This document shows positions 58,648-64,000 of a DNA stretch of 64,000 bases, piece by piece; the first letter of the stretch is position 1; every line of letters begins with the position of its first letter. The notes beneath the pieces are model-generated. The model saw only the letters and a list, made by a program, of their open reading frames with translations. It ran no database searches and was not told the origin of the DNA. Location: the NCBI RefSeq assembly GCF_013416325.1, contig NZ_JACCGK010000014.1, forward strand, positions 1-64,000, in the 5' to 3' direction. The position numbers and the translations under genes were made by a program. This DNA is from Vreelandella sedimenti (lineage in GTDB: Bacteria > Pseudomonadota > Gammaproteobacteria > Pseudomonadales > Halomonadaceae).

Positions 58648-59559
58648 ATGGAAATTCGCTGGCTAGAAGATTTTATCGCCCTGGCCAGAACGCGGCACTT
58701 CTCACGCGCAGCAGATGATCAAAACGTTACGCAACCCACCTTCTCCCGGCGGATTAAACTGCTTGAGGAGGAGATGGGCGTAACGCTGATTAATCGTCAA
58801 ACGCTGCCGCTCTCACTCACCCCGGCCGGGGAGGAGTTTTTGACCCTGTGCGAACAGGTGACCGACCGGGTGCGGCTGACTCGTGACCGGGTGCGCGAAA
58901 TTAACGCTGGTCAGCAGCGACGTATTATGGTTGCAGCACCGCAGAGTCTGTTGCCGCATTTTTTACCGGAATGGTTGGCGTCTACGGGGTGGCAAGATCG
59001 CGTACAGCCATATTTGCGGGCGACCGGCTGGGTGGCCAATGATTACTTTCAAGCCTTAGCGCGTGCCGAGTGCGACCTGGCTATCTGTTACTGGCCGATT
59101 GGACGCTGCGATCTGGAGATCGACACCAGTGCCTGCAATTATCGTGTGATTGGTCATGAACGACTGATTCCAGTGACTGGGTTAAATGCTGAAGGAGAAC
59201 CACACGCATTGCTGCCTGGCTCGCGCCATCAACCGCTACCTTGGCTTGCCTACCCCAAGCGTGGGTTGTTGGGGTCTGCGGTTAAAGCACACCTAGCTAG
59301 GCTCCCCCAAACCACCTATTTAACTGCGCAGAGTGAAAATCTCTACGCGGCGGGTATTAAAGAGCTGGTGCTACTTGGCTACGGCATGAGTTGGTTGCCA
59401 GAACGCAACGTCGCGGCAGAGCTTGCTCAAGGCACGCTGGTAAGAGCAGGCGATAGCCGCTGGGATGTGCCTATGGAGCTACGGCTATACCGTCATCAAA
59501 ATCATCGCCACGCGGAGCTGGATAGCCTGTGGAGCGAACTTGCGCCGCCACGTGTATGA
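58648..59559 (+). CDS. LysR-family regulator beside dpp
   Basis: 303 residues. N-terminal winged helix-turn-helix (EDFIALARTRHFSRAADDQNVTQPTFSRRIKLLE at about 6-40, given in pieces) and an effector domain. The FSRAADDQNVTQPTFSRR form resembles E. coli HypT, but this rests on a few residues. It follows dppF by 49 bp in the same direction and precedes the M24 peptidase gene by 43 bp, so it may be in one transcript and may regulate peptide use. GAGG upstream of the ATG. Confidence 0.85.
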   Translation: MEIRWLEDFIALARTRHFSRAADDQNVTQPTFSRRIKLLEEEMGVTLINRQTLPLSLTPAGEEFLTLCEQVTDRVRLTRDRVREINAGQQRRIMVAAPQSLLPHFLPEWLASTGWQDRVQPYLRATGWVANDYFQALARAECDLAICYWPIGRCDLEIDTSACNYRVIGHERLIPVTGLNAEGEPHALLPGSRHQPLPWLAYPKRGLLGSAVKAHLARLPQTTYLTAQSENLYAAGIKELVLLGYGMSWLPERNVAAELAQGTLVRAGDSRWDVPMELRLYRHQNHRHAELDSLWSELAPPRV

Positions 59560-59602
59560 CCCCCATTTGAGAAACCTTACTTAAGAGAGGGCACAGCTTT
59601 GT

Positions 59603-60895
59603 ATGTCAACCACACTATTTAACCTGCAACGCGAGCATATAGCGCACCTACAGCATGCTTATTCCGATATTTTGACCGACCACGGGCTCGATAGCCTGGC
59701 AATTTACAGTGGCCATGCCAGCGACCATTTTGCAGATGACCACACCCCTCCTTTTCAGGCTTACGGGCATTTCATGCACTGGGTGGGTTTAGCCGATGTG
59801 CAGCATAGCTGGCTGATTATTCAACCGGGAGAGCGCCCCCAGCTGTACTTGTATGCGCCCGCCGACTTTTGGCACTTGCCTACTCACCTACCCGAAGAGC
59901 CCTGGGTAGCAGCGTTTGACATCCACTTATGCAGCGAGAAAATTTCCCCACCGCTTTCGGGAAAGGCTGCCGTCATTGGCGATATAGAGCGTCTTGCCTC
60001 CAACATTCAGCAGGCGCTAGAGCATCATCCTGAGCGAATAGTGCATGCCCTTGATGAATTACGGCTGTTTAAGACGCCCTATGAGATCGCCTGTATCCGT
60101 GAAGCCAATCGCTTAGCGATAGCGGGCCATCAGGCATCCCAAGCCGCCTTTATCGGCGCTGCCGGTGAGCTAGATATTCAGCTGGCGTACTTAGCAGCGA
60201 GTCGCCAGCGCGAATCAAACGTGCCCTACCAAAATATTATTGGTTTAAATGAGCATGCTGGCGTGCTGCATTATCAACACTACGACCTTAACGCGCCTAA
60301 ACAGCGCTATAGCCTGTTAGTGGATGCGGGTCGCCGTTTTCGGGGTTACTGCGCCGATATTACCCGCACTTACGCCGGCCCCGATGCCCCCGTCGCGTTT
60401 GGCGAACTGGTCACCTCCATGCATGGGCTGAAAGATGAGTTAGTCAGAGGCATAGCCCCAGGCGTTAACTTTTTAGCACTGCACGAGCAGATGCATCACC
60501 ACCTGGGTGAAATATTGGTGGCTAATGATCTGTTTAAAGGAACCGCAGAACAAGCGGTTGCCGAGGGCGTTACGCGGGCATTCTGCCCTCATGGACTGGG
60601 CCACTCGCTGGGCCTTCAAGTGCATGATGTGGCCGGGTTACGCCACCCGGATGGCACTCCCGCCCCTGCACCAGAGCAGCACCCAGCGCTACGACTGACG
60701 CGCACCCTGCGCCCTGGCATGGTCGTTACCATTGAACCCGGGCTCTATTTTATCGCCATGCTGCTCGACCCGCTGCGCAACACCTCATTGCCCATTAACT
60801 GGCGGCTGGTCGACCAACTCTCATCCTGTGGCGGTATTCGTATCGAAGATAACGTAGTAGTGACAGAGAGCGGCTTTGTTAACTTAACGCCCTAA
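59603..60895 (+). CDS. pepQ: M24-family Xaa-Pro dipeptidase, PepQ-like
   Basis: 430 residues. A cytosolic metallopeptidase that cleaves Xaa-Pro dipeptides. The pita-bread fold keeps the five metal ligands: Asp241 and Asp252 (VDAGRRFRGYCAD), His334 (GLGHSLG), Glu378 (TIEPGLYF) and Glu415 (RIEDNVV). The N-terminal creatinase-like domain is intact. The symbol is by resemblance to E. coli PepQ (443 residues). Next to a dipeptide importer, it probably digests imported proline-containing dipeptides. Confidence 0.88.
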   Translation: MSTTLFNLQREHIAHLQHAYSDILTDHGLDSLAIYSGHASDHFADDHTPPFQAYGHFMHWVGLADVQHSWLIIQPGERPQLYLYAPADFWHLPTHLPEEPWVAAFDIHLCSEKISPPLSGKAAVIGDIERLASNIQQALEHHPERIVHALDELRLFKTPYEIACIREANRLAIAGHQASQAAFIGAAGELDIQLAYLAASRQRESNVPYQNIIGLNEHAGVLHYQHYDLNAPKQRYSLLVDAGRRFRGYCADITRTYAGPDAPVAFGELVTSMHGLKDELVRGIAPGVNFLALHEQMHHHLGEILVANDLFKGTAEQAVAEGVTRAFCPHGLGHSLGLQVHDVAGLRHPDGTPAPAPEQHPALRLTRTLRPGMVVTIEPGLYFIAMLLDPLRNTSLPINWRLVDQLSSCGGIRIEDNVVVTESGFVNLTP

Positions 60896-60933
60896 GCCCT
60901 CTGTAACGTCTTGCTAATCGATACTCTACAACG

Positions 60934-60964
60934 CACTACGCCCGGCTCAAGGCCGGGCGTAGTG
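60934..60964. terminator. Bidirectional hairpin between pepQ and ompW
   Basis: CACTACGCCCGGC (60934-60946) pairs perfectly with GCCGGGCGTAGTG (60952-60964) over 13 bp around a 5-nt loop. No long T-run follows on the plus strand (ATATTT), so termination efficiency is uncertain. It lies between convergent genes. Confidence 0.6.
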
Positions 60965-60987
60965 ATATTTCAGAAGACTTAGCAAGA

Positions 60988-61038
60988 CTAAAATCTAGGC
61001 AAAGCTAAAATCTAGTAAAACTCATATCTAGTAAAACT
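60988..61038. repeat. Short near-tandem repeats at the ompW 3' end
   Basis: CTAAAATCTAG occurs at 60988-60998 and 61005-61015, and ATCTAGTAAAACT at 61010-61022 and 61026-61038. The last copy enters the ompW stop codon. It looks like a slipped or expanded sequence of low complexity. Confidence 0.7.
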
Positions 61039-61634
61039 TAGAAGCGGTAAGTAACACCACCGCCAATGGTAACGGGTTCGATGTCAACTTCACCACCGAC
61101 GTTAATATCTGCGTTCACGTCAGCGTAGCTTGCGTAACCATTGAGCATAATATTATCAGTCACGGCCAGATCAACGCCTACTTGGCCGATCGCGCCGTAG
61201 CTTTCATCAACATTCACTCCACTCGGCTCGCCAGAGAAACGTGTGTAGTTTAGGCCAGCACCAACGTAAGGCTGTACACGTGAATCCAAGCCACCCATCG
61301 GGTAGTAATTCACGAGTAGATTAACAGGCAGACGATCAACACTACCCACATCGCCTGAAGCAGAGGTGTTCAGATCGTGCTCGAACTTCTCAGAGCTGTT
61401 GAGTTCAACGCCTACCTTATCAGTAAACAGGTAACCTGCACCAAAGGTGAAGCCACGAGCGCTCTGCACGTTCAGTGAATCACCATTCAGATTGCCATTA
61501 CCTGAACCCGTATCCGTTTGGGCAACACCACCACGAACGAATACATCGCCAGCGTTATAAGCGAGAGCCGCCTAGCTTGCCAGTGCGAAACCGGCAGTGA
61601 TTACAGCAGCAGAAATCAGTTTCATATTACTCAT
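61038..61634 (-). pseudogene. ompW: OmpW-family outer-membrane protein interrupted by an in-frame amber codon
   Basis: From the ATG at 61634 (AGGA eight bases upstream) the frame encodes 198 codons with a single TAG at codon 21 (61572-61574). Around it the sequence reads FALAS-stop-AALAYNAGDV, the end of a signal peptide, so the stop probably replaced a Gln or other codon in an intact leader. The rest is a normal OmpW beta-barrel: VFVRGGVAQT, YLFTDKVGVEL, and the terminal aromatic (TYRF) of an outer-membrane protein. All 3' codons are open, so the loss looks recent, or the codon is read through, or it is a sequencing error. Confidence 0.85.
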
Positions 61635-62132
61635 AAGGGTCATCCTCTATGCAGCGCGCAGTTCCTTGCGCTTGGGGATTGCGGTACTTGCTATCCAACT
61701 TTCCTGTACAGGGTATAGTATACGAACACTGTTTCCAAATTGCTTGTAAAATATTGTTATAAGAAACTGAACCCTGATAGTTTTCTAATATAAAATCCGG
61801 GCACAAAAAAAAGTCCCCCGAAGGGGACCAGGTGGAGCACGCCAGCTCACTCGGTTTGTTGCTACCAGCCGGTAGCAACATGGATGAAGAAGGAAAAGAA
61901 GCCAGATAGTTAATTACGCCTCTCTATTCACTCATCCTTTGCCATATACATTGCGATCTGCGTGCCACTTTTTTAAATATCATTAAAAATCATATAGTTA
62001 ACAAAAAACCACTTCACTGGCATCAACCTCCGACGCACTGCAGCAAACAAAATGCACCAGCATTGCGCACTTTGAGGTCTTTTTGCATCACAAAGCATCA
62101 TATGCGTTTGTTTACGCTTCGGAATCCTCAGA
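61635..62132. other. 498-bp intergenic region before ompW
   Basis: No gene. It holds the ompW promoter region (near 61700-61760, with a GTATA-G-TATAC palindrome but no convincing hexamer pair), a terminator at 61805-61828, a 9-bp hairpin at 61858-61879 (GTTGCTACC and GGTAGCAAC around a 4-nt loop) and then A/T-rich sequence up to the stop of the dehydrogenase. Nothing else recognised. Confidence 0.6.
61805..61828 (-). terminator. Intrinsic terminator of the dehydrogenase transcript
   Basis: GTCCCC (61813-61818) pairs with GGGGAC (61823-61828) around CGAA; on the minus strand eight T follow (61812-61805). It lies about 305 bp after the dehydrogenase stop. Confidence 0.8.
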
Positions 62133-63215
62133 TTAGTGGTTGGGTGTCACGATGATTTTCACTTGAGCTTTGTCGTTTAGAAGCGCCTCAAAGCCCTCCT
62201 CCACGATATCCGCCAATGGAATGCGCTGGGTCACCATGTCCTCGGCGCGGAAGTAGCCCCGCTGCATCAGTGCCATTACCGCGGGGTAAACATGGCGATA
62301 GGCAATAATGCCCTTCATGGTGCGCTCTTTGATGACTAGGTCGTTAGGCTGAAAGCTGGCCTCGCCTTCCCAGATACTCACCACCACCACTTCACCCCCT
62401 TCGTGTGTGCTATGCAGCGCCTGATTCAGCACGGCAGGAATGCCGGTCACTTCAAACGCCACGTCCACCCCGCCACCACTCAAGGCTTGTAGCTTTGTAA
62501 CCGCATCCTCCTGCTGTGGGTCAACCACAATGGCCCCTAACGCTTCGGCTTTGGCTTTCCGTGAAGGCGCGACCTCAACGGCATATATTTGAGCAGCGCC
62601 TGCGGCTTTTAGCGCTTCAATAGTCATCAAGCCAATTGGCCCCGCGCCAAAAACTACCGCGCTATCCCCGGCTTTTAGGCAGCTTTGGCGCACCGCATGC
62701 AGCGCTACCGCCGCGGGCTCTACCAGAGCGCCCTGCTCGAAGCTGAGATCATCCGGCAGCTTGTGCACCATATGTTCCCCCATCACGGTAAACTCGGAAA
62801 AGCCGCCGCCACCGCCCGAAAGGCCGTGAAAGCCCAGCAAGGGCGTGAGGTTATAGCGCTCCATCTGATAAGCGCCATCCTTGTTGGGTGAGAGAATCGG
62901 CTCAATGGCCACACGGTCGCCTACCTTCACCCGTGTGACTTTCTCGCCGACCTCTACCACTTCCCCGGCAAATTCATGGCCCATGATGATCGGCGCCTGT
63001 TCGCCGCTAATAGGGTGCGGCTTGCCCACCGGGATAAAAATCGGCCCGGCGGCATACTCGTGTAAGTCACTGCCGCAAATACCACAGGCAGCCACTTTCA
63101 CCTTCACTTCATGGGGGGCGCTGATAGTGGGAACCGAAACTTGCTCAACGCGTAAATCTTTTGCTGCGTACCAAACCGCTGCCTGCATAGTTTGCTGATG
63201 GTTCGACTGACTCAT
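62133..63215 (-). CDS. Zinc-dependent alcohol dehydrogenase, 2,3-butanediol dehydrogenase-like
   Basis: 360 residues. Medium-chain dehydrogenase with catalytic-zinc ligands Cys47 (CGICGSD) and His80-Glu81 (GHEF), and an NAD-binding GAGPIG near residue 190. The pattern of the family is closest to butanediol/(R,R)-acetoin dehydrogenases. The stretch that usually holds four Cys for structural zinc (after residue 110) has none. It follows the monooxygenase gene by 15 bp, so the two are likely co-transcribed. Substrate not fixed. Confidence 0.88.
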   Translation of the reverse strand: MSQSNHQQTMQAAVWYAAKDLRVEQVSVPTISAPHEVKVKVAACGICGSDLHEYAAGPIFIPVGKPHPISGEQAPIIMGHEFAGEVVEVGEKVTRVKVGDRVAIEPILSPNKDGAYQMERYNLTPLLGFHGLSGGGGGFSEFTVMGEHMVHKLPDDLSFEQGALVEPAAVALHAVRQSCLKAGDSAVVFGAGPIGLMTIEALKAAGAAQIYAVEVAPSRKAKAEALGAIVVDPQQEDAVTKLQALSGGGVDVAFEVTGIPAVLNQALHSTHEGGEVVVVSIWEGEASFQPNDLVIKERTMKGIIAYRHVYPAVMALMQRGYFRAEDMVTQRIPLADIVEEGFEALLNDKAQVKIIVTPNH

Positions 63216-63230
63216 GGCTTTCCCTTCCTG

Positions 63231-64000
63231 TTACGACATATGGTGAACTGGCTGCAGACCGTAGACAGGCGTTTCCAGCCCCTCCATGCGTGCCTTTAAC
63301 TGCAGCGCCAAATAGTGTGAGTAGTGCCGCGACTGGTGGAGGTTGCCACCATGGAACCACAGCGCCTCTTGCTGGGTAGGTTTCCACATATTGCGCAGCT
63401 CGCCCTCCCAAGGGCCGGGGTCTTTGGTGGTGTCAGAGCCCAGGCCCCAGCACTTGCCGACTTTATCTGCCACTTCCTGAGAAATAAGCCGCGCCGCCCA
63501 GCCATTCATGGAGCCATAGCCGGTGGCGTAGACGATCAAATCTGCCTCTAGCTCACTGCCATCGGTAAGTGTGATGGAGTGGGGGTTAATGCGCTCAATG
63601 CCCACACCGCTTCGCAACTTGATATCGCCGTTAGCCACCAAGTCGCAGGCGCCTACGTCGATGTAATAACCTGAGCCCCGGCGCAGGTACTTCAAGAACA
63701 GCCCGGAGTCATCGTCACCGAAATCGAGCAGAAAGCCCGCGTCTTCCAGCTTCTGATAAAACTCGGCGTCGCGCTGTTTGATTGCCTCAAACGCCGGGCG
63801 CTGAAAGTCCGGAAGCACCTTGTAGGGGATCGAGGCAAAAATCAGATCAGCCTTGTCGTGGGTTAAGCCATTGGCCACCGCCTCTTCGGAGTAGAGCGGC
63901 CCCAGCACTTCTTCCATCAAAGAGTCCGACTTCACAATATGGGTGGATGAACGCTGCAGCATGGTCACATCGGCATCGTGCTCCCAAAGTGCCGCGGCAA
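63231..64000 (-). CDS. Flavin-containing monooxygenase, 3' part (5' end beyond the window)
   Basis: The frame is open through position 64000, so the N-terminus is outside the window; a GTG at 63968 is not the start. About 256 residues are visible. ATGYGSM (the FMO/BVMO ATGY signature) lies in LIVYATGYGSM, and the C-terminal part (KDPGPWEGELRNMWKPT, LWFHGGNLHQSRHYS) is like the long FMO-type NAD(P)/FAD oxidoreductases of about 600 residues. It oxidises an unknown nucleophile or carbonyl. Upstream of the dehydrogenase in the same operon. Confidence 0.82.
   Translation of the reverse strand, partial: AAALWEHDADVTMLQRSSTHIVKSDSLMEEVLGPLYSEEAVANGLTHDKADLIFASIPYKVLPDFQRPAFEAIKQRDAEFYQKLEDAGFLLDFGDDDSGLFLKYLRRGSGYYIDVGACDLVANGDIKLRSGVGIERINPHSITLTDGSELEADLIVYATGYGSMNGWAARLISQEVADKVGKCWGLGSDTTKDPGPWEGELRNMWKPTQQEALWFHGGNLHQSRHYSHYLALQLKARMEGLETPVYGLQPVHHMS

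Noticed and set aside
61518-61718. Plus-strand frame over the ompW 5' end
   Set aside because: Shadow of the ompW signal-peptide region with no start signal.
63966-63968. GTG as the start of the flavin monooxygenase
   Set aside because: The frame stays open upstream to the window edge and the upstream residues fit the family, so this is an internal codon.

Overview
The window is a stretch of chromosome from a gammaproteobacterium, most likely a moderate halophile of the Halomonadaceae (Halomonas/Vreelandella type). The basis is the gene set and order: a Na+-translocating NADH:quinone reductase operon, acidic exported proteins, an OprI-type lipoprotein, and neighbourhoods that recall Pseudomonas (leuS-lptE-holA; sthA/nqr/gap/mfd/topA; proA-nadD-rsfS-rlmH-mrdA-rodA-mltB-rlpA-dacA-ybeD-lipB/lipA; mpl-ubiX). 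The genus is inferred from memory of such neighbourhoods, not from a search. I see no rRNA, tRNA, CRISPR array, insertion sequence or prophage. Coding is dense and nearly all housekeeping.

Layout. 0.1-6.3 kb: an unknown polytopic membrane protein, a zinc-ribbon protein (YbeL/DUF1451), and the overlapping leuS-lptE-holA operon. 6.3-9.2 kb: a small exported PA2779-type protein, a PA2778-type C39-like lipoprotein, and a membrane diguanylate cyclase that may be translationally coupled to a 42-codon ORF. 9.3-17.5 kb: soluble transhydrogenase, then nqrM and nqrABCDEF. 17.5-24.4 kb: a long-form GAPDH, Mfd, an L,D-transpeptidase and an OprI-like lipoprotein. 24.6-32 kb: a second L,D-transpeptidase, two small helical proteins, topA, and a large DUF3141 hydrolase with a basic low-complexity tail. 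32-45 kb: a LysR regulator, lipA, and the long minus-strand cell-envelope and NAD cluster from proA to lipB. 45-51.2 kb: two overlapping membrane proteins with degenerate GGDEF domains, a DedA-PAP2 fusion, a LysE exporter, ubiX and mpl. 51.4-61 kb: a glutaredoxin-like protein, an unknown exported acidic protein, a full dpp-type peptide ABC operon, a LysR regulator and an M24 Xaa-Pro dipeptidase. 61-64 kb: an ompW gene broken by one in-frame amber codon, a butanediol-dehydrogenase-like enzyme and the 3' part of a flavin monooxygenase.

How the parts work together. NqrA-F and NqrM build the sodium-pumping respiratory complex, and SthA balances NADPH and NADH. RodA, PBP2, MltB, RlpA, DacA, Mpl and two L,D-transpeptidases with OprI cover lateral wall synthesis, remodelling, recycling and outer-membrane tethering. 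LipA, LipB and YbeD form the lipoylation unit. The Dpp transporter with a cytosolic dipeptidase and a LysR regulator looks like a peptide-uptake module.

The observations I would follow first are the amber codon in the ompW signal peptide, the tandem pair of GGDEF-derived membrane proteins that have lost the catalytic motif, the small ORF and hairpin that overlap the diguanylate cyclase start, the 22-bp tandem repeat in the nqrA leader, and the separate operator-like promoter of nqrM.
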